The notes beneath the pieces are model-generated. The model was not told where the DNA came from. It searched no databases and worked only from the letters and a program-made list of their open reading frames with translations. A DNA stretch of 64,000 nucleotides from Brevibacterium sp. (GTDB lineage Bacteria > Actinomycetota > Actinomycetes > Actinomycetales > Brevibacteriaceae), in contig NZ_JALAHB010000219.1 in the NCBI RefSeq assembly GCF_022712115.1, positions 1 through 64,000 on the forward strand, given 5' to 3'. This document shows, piece after piece, positions 52,371 to 60,553 of the stretch. The stretch's first letter is position 1, and every line of letters starts with the position of its first letter. Made by a program: the position numbers and the translations under genes.

Positions 52371-53360
52371 TCAGTCTGCCGCCGCGCCGTGTCCGCCGTC
52401 TTGAATGTTTCGGAACTCCTCCGCCGCCCAGGCCCGAGGGGACAGCCCGCTGTGGCGGAGGAACTCCCGGCTGAGATGGGACTGGTCGCTGAAGCCGGCC
52501 TGCGCGGCGGCTGCCGCGAGATCGGTCCTGCCGGTCTCCGCCACCTGCCGGGCGATGAGCCGGGTGGCCCTTTCGAAGCGGATGAGACCGGCGACGCGTT
52601 TGGGGGAGAGGCCCACCTCCTGCACGAACAGCGTGCCCAGCCGTCGCGTGCTCAGCCCGGTGTCCGAGGCCAGCTCGCGCACGGACGCGCGTCCGCCGCT
52701 GCGTTCGAGCAGGTGCCAGGCCCGGCACAGCTCGGGCCGCACCGCCGGTGCGGAATCCGCGTGCGCGGTGCGGCTCGCGAGGAGCGCCTGCGCAGTGCGC
52801 GCGAACAGGTCCGCCCACGGGGAAGGCTCAGTGCGGCCTGCCGGTCCGACCGGTCCGCTCCCGCACGCCCTGCTGCCTGCCGGGTCAGCCTCCGCTGTCC
52901 GGTCACGGGCGGTCCCGCTCCCGCCGCCGCTGTCCCAGGCCTCGGCCAGCTGCTCCTGCAGCTCCACCGCCCAGCGCCCCAGCACCTCGGCGCCGTCGTA
53001 CCCGCTCACGGGCAGAGCGGCCGCCGGCACCCCGAAGAGGGTCCGTGCGGCCAGCGGATGGACCGCGAGCTGGATGCCGCACTGTGCCCGCTCGCGGCGC
53101 ACGTGGCTGGCGGTGGTGTGCAGGCCCGCGAGGAGGAGCGGATTGGGGCGGGCGGAGCGGGCCTCGGTCTCGGTCGCCCCCGCTTCGACCCCCTGGTCGA
53201 GGGAGACGATGAACGTGAGCCGTGAGGACGGCAGGCCGCGATGGACCGCGGACGGGGCGGCGGGGGAGCGATAGCCCACCATCGAGCTCACACCCGGCGC
53301 CATGCCGCGGGGAGCGGGGCGGATGCCGTCCGCTGCGGGATCCTGGGCCTGACCTGCCAT
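52371..53360 (-). CDS. AraC family transcriptional regulator
   Basis: Regulator of 329 residues with a C-terminal double helix-turn-helix of the AraC/XylS type (SVRELASDTGLSTRRLGTLFVQEVGLSPKRVAG and DLAAAAAQAGFSDQSHLSREFLRHSGLSP). The N-terminal sensing domain is not recognisable to a family. A Gly/Ala/Arg low-complexity linker lies at about residues 148-190. ATG 53360 has no ribosome site, and a TAGTCT -10 box ends seven bases before it. It probably controls itself and the VOC gene downstream. Confidence 0.85.
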   Translation of the reverse strand: MAGQAQDPAADGIRPAPRGMAPGVSSMVGYRSPAAPSAVHRGLPSSRLTFIVSLDQGVEAGATETEARSARPNPLLLAGLHTTASHVRRERAQCGIQLAVHPLAARTLFGVPAAALPVSGYDGAEVLGRWAVELQEQLAEAWDSGGGSGTARDRTAEADPAGSRACGSGPVGPAGRTEPSPWADLFARTAQALLASRTAHADSAPAVRPELCRAWHLLERSGGRASVRELASDTGLSTRRLGTLFVQEVGLSPKRVAGLIRFERATRLIARQVAETGRTDLAAAAAQAGFSDQSHLSREFLRHSGLSPRAWAAEEFRNIQDGGHGAAAD

Positions 53361-53373
53361 GCGTCAGAGACTA
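53361..53373 (-). promoter_or_regulatory. Leaderless -10 box of the AraC gene
   Basis: On the minus strand TAGTCT (53373-53368) is followed by seven bases and then ATG 53360. This spacing places the transcript start at the start codon. Confidence 0.45.
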
Positions 53374-53392
53374 CGCCGGTGCCTCCACCCCG

Positions 53393-54961
53393 TCATCGCT
53401 GCGAGCGGGCGCGCATCCCGTCACCGGTGCGCGAGTCACCGGCGCGTGTGAGCGCATGGGCCGCGAGCGCTGCGCATGCCGCGGTCCAGGCCAGCGGGGC
53501 CACGGCAGAGGGCTCCCCGGAGGCCAGCACCTTCTCCGGGAAGCTGCCCGCAGGCGTGCGGTGCGCGGCCAGCCATTCGAGCTGTCGGGCGGCGCGCGCC
53601 CGGTGCGCGGCCTCCGCCGAGGTGGCGTTCGCCAGGGCGAACACCGCGGTCTCGGGCGTCCAGGAGACCCCGTCGTCCGCCCAGCGCTCGCCCGGGGTGA
53701 TGCCGCCGGCCGGCTGGAGCAGGCGGGCCTCCGTCTCCGCGAGCGCGCGGCGCGCATTCTCCGGATCGGGCCAGGAGGCGAGGTAGGGCGGCAGCATGAA
53801 GCCCACGGCGGAGTCGGCATGGCGGCCGTGGGCGTGGCGCGGGAAGCCGTGCTCCGCGAACCGCTCCCGGATGTACTCGGTGAGCGCGGCCTCGGCGACG
53901 GCGCACTTCCGGGCGAGAGGGTCGTCGGCCGCGGCGAGCACGGGCTGGAGGCGCTGGAGCCCGGCGAGCGTGGGCGCCGCGACCCCCAGCGTCACCCGCC
54001 ACTCGAAGACCTCCCAGTAGTCCGAGGAGACGGGCGGGCCTCCGCTGCGCGGGTTCAGCGCGGCGAGCATGGACGTCGCCAGTGAGGAGGCGAAGGCGGC
54101 ATGGCGCCGGACGAAGGAGGCGCGCTCGGTGACGTCGAGGACCGCGTTCTCGTGTATCCAGCCGAGCGCCCAGGCCGCCCAGCCGAGGCCGTCGAACTGC
54201 GGGCTGCGGTCGTCCGGTGCGCCGCCGCCGCGGATGTCGTACCGGGCCTCGAACCAGCCCGCCTCCGTGCGGGGGGCCGCCGCCAGGTGCTCCAGCAGCG
54301 CGTCCGCGCGGGGCAGATCACCGGCCGCGGCGAATGCGGCCGCGGCATGGGCGGTGTCGCGCGGCCAGATGTGGCGCCACGCGCTCGTCCATCCGGCCGC
54401 TGTTGCGGGCAGCCCCTCGGTGAGGACGAAGAGATCCAGATAGGCGTTGCGGATGAGATCGGCATGGGGACTCGTGCGCGTCCACGGTGCGAGGGAGTCC
54501 AGCCAGTCCTCCTCCCGGCGCACCAGCAGGTGCGCGTTCTCCGCGTGTGCCTGCACCCTGGTGCCGGGGATGACCTGGTCCGGGGCGGAGACCGGTCCGC
54601 GGGCGTCGGCGGAGGTGAAGGCGACCGTGAGGGAGTGGAGCGGCCGCTCCGCGAGCGTGTCCGGTGCGGTGGGCAGCAGCTTCCGGGTGGCGAGTGTGCC
54701 GCCGGCGGTGAGCCCGAGGCCCAGTGCCGCCGCGACGAGCACGGAGCGACGAGGGAGAGCACGGGCGCGTGTGAGCCCTGAGGGTGGGGAGGCCTCGGCC
54801 GTGGACGGGTGCGGAACGCCGGGCGGGAAGGCTGCGGCGGAGATGCGCAGCACAGCCTCCCCCGTGTCCGATGGGGGAGTCGCGCCGTGCCCGGGTGCGC
54901 TCGGGTTCTCGGTGAGGGGAGCGGGCCGGTCCGCGGCCTGCGCCGCGGTGTCCGGCTCCAT
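53393..54961 (-). CDS. Exported GH15/glucoamylase-like protein
   Basis: Protein of 522 residues with an (alpha/alpha)6-barrel glycosidase look, most like GH15 glucoamylase-type enzymes. The block SAWRHIWPRDTAHAAAAFAAAG matches the conserved WPRD region of that family, and DGLGWAAWALGWI follows as expected. A twin-arginine motif (PRRSVLVAAALGLGLTAGG, about residues 70-88) suggests Tat export, after a long ~69-residue N-terminal stretch. The ATG overlaps the stop of a VOC gene (ATGA), so the two are coupled. The substrate and whether the catalytic glutamates are functional cannot be settled by eye. Confidence 0.75.
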   Translation of the reverse strand: MEPDTAAQAADRPAPLTENPSAPGHGATPPSDTGEAVLRISAAAFPPGVPHPSTAEASPPSGLTRARALPRRSVLVAAALGLGLTAGGTLATRKLLPTAPDTLAERPLHSLTVAFTSADARGPVSAPDQVIPGTRVQAHAENAHLLVRREEDWLDSLAPWTRTSPHADLIRNAYLDLFVLTEGLPATAAGWTSAWRHIWPRDTAHAAAAFAAAGDLPRADALLEHLAAAPRTEAGWFEARYDIRGGGAPDDRSPQFDGLGWAAWALGWIHENAVLDVTERASFVRRHAAFASSLATSMLAALNPRSGGPPVSSDYWEVFEWRVTLGVAAPTLAGLQRLQPVLAAADDPLARKCAVAEAALTEYIRERFAEHGFPRHAHGRHADSAVGFMLPPYLASWPDPENARRALAETEARLLQPAGGITPGERWADDGVSWTPETAVFALANATSAEAAHRARAARQLEWLAAHRTPAGSFPEKVLASGEPSAVAPLAWTAACAALAAHALTRAGDSRTGDGMRARSQR

Positions 54962-55602
54962 CAGAGTGTGACGAGACCCTTGGCTGTGTGGAACGTGACC
55001 GACATGAGGCCGGGAGCCCCGTGCGGCGCCGTCCAGTCGATGCTGATCTCCGGGATCGGCTTCTTCTCGTCCGTGCCGAGCCAGTCGCGCACGCGGTCGC
55101 GGTCGCCTGCGATCGTGATCTCAGCGATGGAGACGTCGTTGTCCGGTCCCAGCTGGGAGGGGTGCTGGCTGTGCGGGGAGAGCCAGTGGATGAAGTACGG
55201 CAGCTGCGGATCCGCGATGAGGCCCTTGACGCCGATCTGCTTCCAGACGACCTCCTCTTCCCCGGCGGGGGTGCGGTTGCCGTCCACGGCCTTGCGGCCC
55301 AGGCGCTCCTCCACGGCGGCGAGGTCGTCCACGCGGATCACCCAGCCCATCCAACCGCCGCCCAGCTCCGTGCGCGCGCGGACGGCCTGGCCGAAGGGGG
55401 TGGACAGCGTGGCGGGATGCTCCAGGGGCTCGACCACCTCGAGGTAGTGCCCCTGCGCCAGCGGAAAGATCAGGTTGCGGGTGCCGAACCGCGGGTGGAC
55501 ACCACCGTCGTAGGGCTCGATGCCGAGGGCGTCTGCGAGCCTGCCGGCGGTGGCCGCGAGTCCGTCGGGTTCGCTTGCGAAGGAGACGTGGTCGAGATGC
55601 AT
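54961..55602 (-). CDS. VOC superfamily protein (Glyoxalase_3-like)
   Basis: Protein of 213 residues with the long VOC variant often annotated Glyoxalase-like domain. It begins MHLDHVSFASEPDG, with a metal-ligand-type His near the start. HYLEVVEPLEHP and IHWLSPHSQHPSQLGPD are recognisable family segments. It is first in a two-gene operon with the GH15-like gene. A short AT-richer stretch with TAGGCT lies upstream (55648-55653 on the minus strand) as a possible -10. Function is unknown beyond the fold. Confidence 0.8.
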   Translation of the reverse strand: MHLDHVSFASEPDGLAATAGRLADALGIEPYDGGVHPRFGTRNLIFPLAQGHYLEVVEPLEHPATLSTPFGQAVRARTELGGGWMGWVIRVDDLAAVEERLGRKAVDGNRTPAGEEEVVWKQIGVKGLIADPQLPYFIHWLSPHSQHPSQLGPDNDVSIAEITIAGDRDRVRDWLGTDEKKPIPEISIDWTAPHGAPGLMSVTFHTAKGLVTL

Positions 55603-55773
55603 ATGTGCAGAGTGTCACATTCGGCGGCGACGGGGCAGTGAGGCGAGCCTAAGTGTGAAGTGCGGGGGCGTGACGGAGCGGTGCGACGGTCGGCCTCCGG
55701 AGCGCGGCACCGCGTGCGCAACCGCGGAATGCGGGGCGCGCTCCGCAGGGCACCTTGACCTTCGTGTCAATGC

Positions 55774-55823
55774 ACTGCGCCTCCGCTCCACACCGCTGCA
55801 GCGGTGCGAAACGGAGGCGCAGT
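55774..55823. terminator. 12-bp hairpin after ppa
   Basis: ACTGCGCCTCCG / CGGAGGCGCAGT arms (55774-55785 and 55812-55823) enclose a nested ACCGCTGCAGCGGT palindrome. It lies 28 bases downstream of ppa on the minus strand. The rest of the 248-base gap shows no gene. Confidence 0.7.
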
Positions 55824-55850
55824 TGTGTCTGCTGCGGAGGTGCCGCCCGC

Positions 55851-56339
55851 TCAGTGGCCCTCGGCCTTGAAGCGCTCGATCGACTCCGTGACGATCCGCT
55901 CGGCGTCCTCACGGCCGGCCCACTCGGAGCCCTTGACGAACTTGCCCTTCTCCAGGTCCTTGTAGCGGGTGAAGAAGTGCTCGATGGAGTCGAGCAGGTG
56001 CTGCTCCACATCGCTGACGTCCTGGATGTGGTCGAAGCGCGAGTCGCCGCCCAGCACCGCGAGGATCTTGTCGTCACCGCCGGCCTCGTCCTCCATCTTG
56101 AAGACGCCGATGGGGCGGGCGTCCACGAGGCAGCCGGGGAACACGGACTCGTGGAGGAGCACGAGCACGTCCAGCGGATCGCCGTCCTCGCCCAGGGTGT
56201 CCTCGAAGAAGCCGTAGTCCGTGGGGTACTGCATCGAGGTGAAGAGGTACCGGTCGAGCTTCACGCGGCCGGTCTCGTGGTCGACCTCGTACTTGTTCCG
56301 CGAGCCTGCCGGGATCTCGATCGTGGCGAGAAGTTCCAT
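55851..56339 (-). CDS. ppa: Inorganic pyrophosphatase
   Basis: Family I soluble pyrophosphatase of 162 residues that hydrolyses PPi and pulls biosynthetic reactions forward. Active-site segments are [42 protein letters not shown] (metal-binding Asp cluster) and [11 protein letters not shown]. Length and sequence are standard. The start ATG 56339 has AAGGAGAATCC upstream. It is divergent from the dacB-type gene, the usual actinobacterial neighbourhood. TATGCT on the minus strand is a plausible -10. Confidence 0.97.
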   Translation of the reverse strand: MELLATIEIPAGSRNKYEVDHETGRVKLDRYLFTSMQYPTDYGFFEDTLGEDGDPLDVLVLLHESVFPGCLVDARPIGVFKMEDEAGGDDKILAVLGGDSRFDHIQDVSDVEQHLLDSIEHFFTRYKDLEKGKFVKGSEWAGREDAERIVTESIERFKAEGH

Positions 56340-56465
56340 GGATTCTCCTTGGGATGCTGGGTGCGCACGCGCGAGTCGCCGCGCGGGGCATGGTGTTACG
56401 AGCCTCCCCTAGCATAATGACGAGAGCAGGGTGGGGACACCGCAGACCGTTGTGAGGGAGGCCGA

Positions 56466-59459
56466 GTGTCGGAGGCCACAGGCGAGGATCCGGACAACTC
56501 CCCGGAGGAGGAAGTGGCGAGCGGTACGCGGGCGCACGAGGACTCCTCGGGGGGTGCGGCTGACGCGGGGGAGCGCGCTGAACCCCTGGAGGACGGCGGC
56601 CCCGAGGACGCTGCGCAGGATGAGCCGGACGATTCCGGCCTCTCGGCCCAGAGCATGGCTGTCTCCGAAGGCGAGGAGGCTCCGCAGGTGACGGGGCAGG
56701 ATCGTCAGGAGGACGAAGGGAATCCCGAGGCGGGCGGCCCGGGGGAGGACCATGACGAGGTGGGCGACGAGGACGTCCCTGCGAAGGGCCACGAGGACGT
56801 TTCCGGGCGGAATCCTGCGAGGGAGGGCGCTTCCGAGGCCGTGGGAGAGGCCGCCCCCGAGGCCGAGGCGGAGGGCATCCCCGAGGCGGAGGCGGGGGAC
56901 ATCCCCGAGGCGGAGGCGGACCTCGCTGAGCCCGGCTCCCAGGGCTCTCCCACCGATCCCGAGGAGGTTCCGGAGTCTCCGGAGGGCCGGTCTGAGGCCG
57001 TGACCGGCGCCGTGGCAGACCTCGAAGCAGTCGGCACCGACGAGGCCGCGTCCGATGCGACAGGATCCGAACGGGACGACACGGCCGCGTCCGAGTCGAG
57101 CGATGCGACTGCGTCCGAGCCGGACCTCTCGGAAGCCGAGGTGCGGGCGCATGACGCCGCTGTCCCTGCGCCCGACACGGGGCCGGAGGAGGAATCCGCT
57201 CCTGATCCCGCCCCCGATCCGGAGGGCGAACCCGTGGCCGGAACGCTGTCCGAGCAGGCCGCTGAGACAGAGCCGGATCAGTCACCTGAGCCGGCGGCCG
57301 TGCTGGAAGTCGCGTCCGAGCCTGAGCCGCAGGCCGAACGCGAAGCCGAGCCGGAGCGTGAGCCCGAGACTGAGACAGAGCCCGAGGCTGAGGATGAAGC
57401 CGCGTCTGCGGCCGGCAGTGAGACGGACGAGGAGGACACGGCGCTCCACGAGTCCGATGCGGTGCCCGTGCCCGCCCCTGGCCTTGAGACGAACGAGGAG
57501 GCTGCCGCTGAGGGCTCATCCGAGTCCGAGGTCACCCCTGAGGCCGCCACTGAGACTGCCTCTGAGTCGGAACCTGAGCCTGACCTGGAGCCTGCGCCTG
57601 ACCCGGAATCTGAGCCTGACCTGGAGCCGGAGTCTGAGCTGGCTTCCGAGCCCGAGTCAGCACCCGAGTTCGAGCCCGAGCCGGCACCCGAGCCCGAGCC
57701 GGCACCCGAGCCCGAGTCCGAGGCCGGCAGGGAACCGGCGGCAGCGTCATCCTCCGAAGGCTCACCCGCGCCTGAAACAGCGCCTGAGCCCGAGGGTGAG
57801 AGTGAGCCCGATAGGGTGGTCGCGGACGCCGACACTGCCAGCGCAGACGCCGAATCCGCCGGTGCGGACGTCGAACCCGCCGGTGCAGAGGCCGGCGCTG
57901 CCGGTGCGGACGCCGAATCCGCTGCCGCGGCGCCCGCTGCCGCCGCCTCCTCCGATGAGGGAGACCGCGAGGGAGCCCCCGTGCCGACAGCCCCTGCCGG
58001 TTCCCGGCGGAAGCGTCTGAGGTGGGGCGCGGCGGTGCTGGCAGCGGTGCTCGCCGGCTATGCGGCACTGGACGCCTATGACTACGTGCCCGGAGTGCTC
58101 ACCACGGAACCGCAGATCGAGGTGCAGTCGCTTCCCCACCCGCAGCCCTCTGCCTCGGAGGTCTCCGTCGCATCACCGCTGGCGGAGTCCGCCCCCATCC
58201 CGCAGCGGCTGGACGAACGTCTCGCCGCGGCCTTCGAGGATGCGGAGATCACCGGACGGTACAGCTATGACGTGCGCGACATGCTCACCGGCGAGGTGCT
58301 CGCCGACAGGGACGCCGACACGGCCCACACCCCCGCCTCGGTGACGAAGGTGCTGACGGGAGCCGCCGCGCTGGGGTCGATCGGCGCCAACGCGCACTTC
58401 ACGACCCGCGCGGTCCTCTCGCCCTCCGGCGATGCTGGCAGTGCTGCGGGCACCGCCGCCGGCGGTGCGGAGGCACCCGTCGGCATCCACCTCGTGGGCG
58501 GAGGCGATGTGCTCCTGGGCGCCGGTGAGTCCGACTCGGACGCGGTCATGGGGCACGCCGGCCTGGCCACGCTGGCACAGGAGACGGCCGCCTCCCTCGC
58601 AGAGCGGGGGATCACCGCGGTGACGGTGGCCGCGGACCTGTCCCGCTACTCGGGCGACGGGTGGCACGACGGCTGGGAGCGCGCTGACGTGGGCAGCGGA
58701 TTCATCACCCCCATCGCACCGCTCATGCAGGAGTCCGCCTTCGAATCCCCGGGCCAGCGCTACTCGCCGCGCCAGGAGGACGCTCCGGCGGTCGCGCTCG
58801 CCACCTTCGCGGAGGCGCTCCGAGTGGCCGGCGAGGACGCCGGGCTCACGGTGGAGACCGCGGAGCCCTCGGCCGCTCCGGACGGTGCGGAGGAGCTGGG
58901 CAGCGTCGACTCCGCGCCGGTCTCCGCCGTCGTGGACTTCATGCTCGGCCACAGCGACAACGTCGTGGCGGAGGTGCTGGGCCGGGAGGTGGCGGTGGCG
59001 CTGGGCCGTGAGGCGACCGCGGAGTCCGCGCCGCAGGCCGTCATCGAGGCGCTCGGCGCGCAGGGCATCCCCACAGGGTCCATCAGCCTCGCGGACACCT
59101 CGGGCCTCGACTACGCCAACCGCATCTCCGCGCACGATCTCACCGCGATCATCGAGGAGGCCGCCACCTCCGACGGCGACCTCTCCCTCCTGGTGCCGGC
59201 CATGCCCGTGGGCGGGTGGTCCGGCACCCTGGCCGAACGCTTCCGGGACGACTCCTCCCGGGCCGGTGCGGGAGTGGTCGTCGCGAAGACTGGCACGCTC
59301 TCCACCGTCTCCTCCCTCGCGGGCACCGTGCTCACGGCCGACGGCCGGCTCCTCGTCTTCTCGCTCATGGCCGACGAGATGGACCAGGGCACGGCCGGTG
59401 CCGCCCGGCAGAGCTTCGACGCGGCGCTGGCGAGCGTCGCCGGGTGCGGGTGCCCATGA
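56466..59459 (+). CDS. dacB: D-alanyl-D-alanine carboxypeptidase/endopeptidase (PBP4) with giant acidic cytoplasmic extension
   Basis: Class C penicillin-binding protein of 997 residues that trims peptidoglycan stem peptides outside the membrane. Active-site motifs are SVTK (S625-K628), SDN (S830) and KTG (K941). A single membrane segment lies at about residues 518-540, so the ~510-residue N-terminus should be cytoplasmic. That extension is almost entirely Glu/Asp/Ala/Pro/Ser, with degenerate repeats such as EPEPAPEPE and EAEAGDIPEAEAD, and has no known domain. The start is GTG 56466 with GGGAGGCCGA upstream. It overlaps the metalloprotease gene (ATGA). Confidence 0.9.
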   Translation: MSEATGEDPDNSPEEEVASGTRAHEDSSGGAADAGERAEPLEDGGPEDAAQDEPDDSGLSAQSMAVSEGEEAPQVTGQDRQEDEGNPEAGGPGEDHDEVGDEDVPAKGHEDVSGRNPAREGASEAVGEAAPEAEAEGIPEAEAGDIPEAEADLAEPGSQGSPTDPEEVPESPEGRSEAVTGAVADLEAVGTDEAASDATGSERDDTAASESSDATASEPDLSEAEVRAHDAAVPAPDTGPEEESAPDPAPDPEGEPVAGTLSEQAAETEPDQSPEPAAVLEVASEPEPQAEREAEPEREPETETEPEAEDEAASAAGSETDEEDTALHESDAVPVPAPGLETNEEAAAEGSSESEVTPEAATETASESEPEPDLEPAPDPESEPDLEPESELASEPESAPEFEPEPAPEPEPAPEPESEAGREPAAASSSEGSPAPETAPEPEGESEPDRVVADADTASADAESAGADVEPAGAEAGAAGADAESAAAAPAAAASSDEGDREGAPVPTAPAGSRRKRLRWGAAVLAAVLAGYAALDAYDYVPGVLTTEPQIEVQSLPHPQPSASEVSVASPLAESAPIPQRLDERLAAAFEDAEITGRYSYDVRDMLTGEVLADRDADTAHTPASVTKVLTGAAALGSIGANAHFTTRAVLSPSGDAGSAAGTAAGGAEAPVGIHLVGGGDVLLGAGESDSDAVMGHAGLATLAQETAASLAERGITAVTVAADLSRYSGDGWHDGWERADVGSGFITPIAPLMQESAFESPGQRYSPRQEDAPAVALATFAEALRVAGEDAGLTVETAEPSAAPDGAEELGSVDSAPVSAVVDFMLGHSDNVVAEVLGREVAVALGREATAESAPQAVIEALGAQGIPTGSISLADTSGLDYANRISAHDLTAIIEEAATSDGDLSLLVPAMPVGGWSGTLAERFRDDSSRAGAGVVVAKTGTLSTVSSLAGTVLTADGRLLVFSLMADEMDQGTAGAARQSFDAALASVAGCGCP

Positions 59460-60553
59460 GCGGCTTCGTGGACATCCGGCTGCTCGCGCGTACGGCGGCG
59501 GAGCTGGCCCCGGCCGGTCCGGCGCTGTCGCCGGACGCGATCGCCGAGGTGGTGGTACAGCTCCGCACCGCCGCCGAGACCTCCGTGGACCTCGTCCTCG
59601 ACGTCATGCGCCTCGAACAGGGCCGTGCGGACGCCGCGCGTGCCCGGGCGGCCGCGGACCAGGTGCTCGTGGTGGACCGCTCGACCTGGGCCAAGGCGAC
59701 GGCGCAGTCGATGGACGCGATGCTGGACCCCGTGGTGAGCCCACGCGTGCGGGAGGCTCTCGCCGGTGCACGGGTGGCCTCGAGCCTGGAGCTGGGAGGT
59801 GTGCTCGCGGTGCTGTCCACGCGGGTGCTGGGGCAGTTCGATCCCTTCGGGGGAGACGCGGGTGAGCCCGCGCGCGCCTCTGCCGGGGCAGCCGCTGCGC
59901 ACGGGGGCGGTCCCGAGGCCGGACGCCTGCTTCTCGTCGCGCCCACCGTGGCGCAGACGGAGGTCTCGCTCCGCGTGCCTCCGCGCGACTTCCGGCTCTG
60001 GGTGGCCCTGCACGAATCGACCCACCGCATGCAGTTCGCGGCGGCACCGTGGCTGCGCGGTCATCTGCAGCAGCGGGCCGCGGATCTGCTCGATGCGGAG
60101 GCGGCCGAGGCCGGCTCCGGGGGTCTGCTCCCGATCCTCAGGCGCCTGCCGTCCGTGGTGCGCGGGGAGGCGGAGCTCATGGACCTTCTCACCGGGCCGG
60201 CGCAGAGGGCGGCGCTCGACGAGGTGGTCTCGGTGATGAGTCTGCTCGAGGGCCACGCGGACGTCGTCATGGACGCGGTGGGCACCGCGGTCCTCCCCTC
60301 GCTGCCGACGATCCGGCGCCGCTTCGAGGCCCGCCGCGATGCGGGGATCGGGCTGGCCGGTGTGCTCGGCCGCCTCGTGGGCGCCGACTCGAAGCTGCGG
60401 CAGTACCGGGAGGGCGCGACGTTCGTCCGCGGCGTCGTCCGGAGGGTGGGACATGCCGGGCTCGCCGCTGCCTTCGACTCCCCGCAGAACCTGCCCACGG
60501 GCGCGGAGCTCGCATCACCGCGCCTCTGGATCCGGCGGGTGCACGGGGAATGA
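59456..60553 (+). CDS. Zinc-dependent metalloprotease, DUF2342/zincin_2 family
   Basis: Conserved actinobacterial protein of 365 residues found between dacB and tilS in many genomes and often annotated as a zinc-dependent metalloprotease or F420-associated protein. The zincin motif is HESTH (H186, E187, H190) in WVALHESTHRMQF; a further EGHADVVMD segment holds the likely third ligand. No signal peptide or membrane segment is seen. It overlaps dacB upstream and tilS downstream by four bases each, so it is in a tight operon. The physiological substrate is unknown. Confidence 0.87.
   Translation: MSGFVDIRLLARTAAELAPAGPALSPDAIAEVVVQLRTAAETSVDLVLDVMRLEQGRADAARARAAADQVLVVDRSTWAKATAQSMDAMLDPVVSPRVREALAGARVASSLELGGVLAVLSTRVLGQFDPFGGDAGEPARASAGAAAAHGGGPEAGRLLLVAPTVAQTEVSLRVPPRDFRLWVALHESTHRMQFAAAPWLRGHLQQRAADLLDAEAAEAGSGGLLPILRRLPSVVRGEAELMDLLTGPAQRAALDEVVSVMSLLEGHADVVMDAVGTAVLPSLPTIRRRFEARRDAGIGLAGVLGRLVGADSKLRQYREGATFVRGVVRRVGHAGLAAAFDSPQNLPTGAELASPRLWIRRVHGE

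Noticed and set aside
57550..57740. Repeats in the acidic region of dacB as a possible minisatellite or CRISPR
   Set aside because: The periodicity follows Glu-Pro/Pro-Glu codons in the reading frame; there are no unique spacers.
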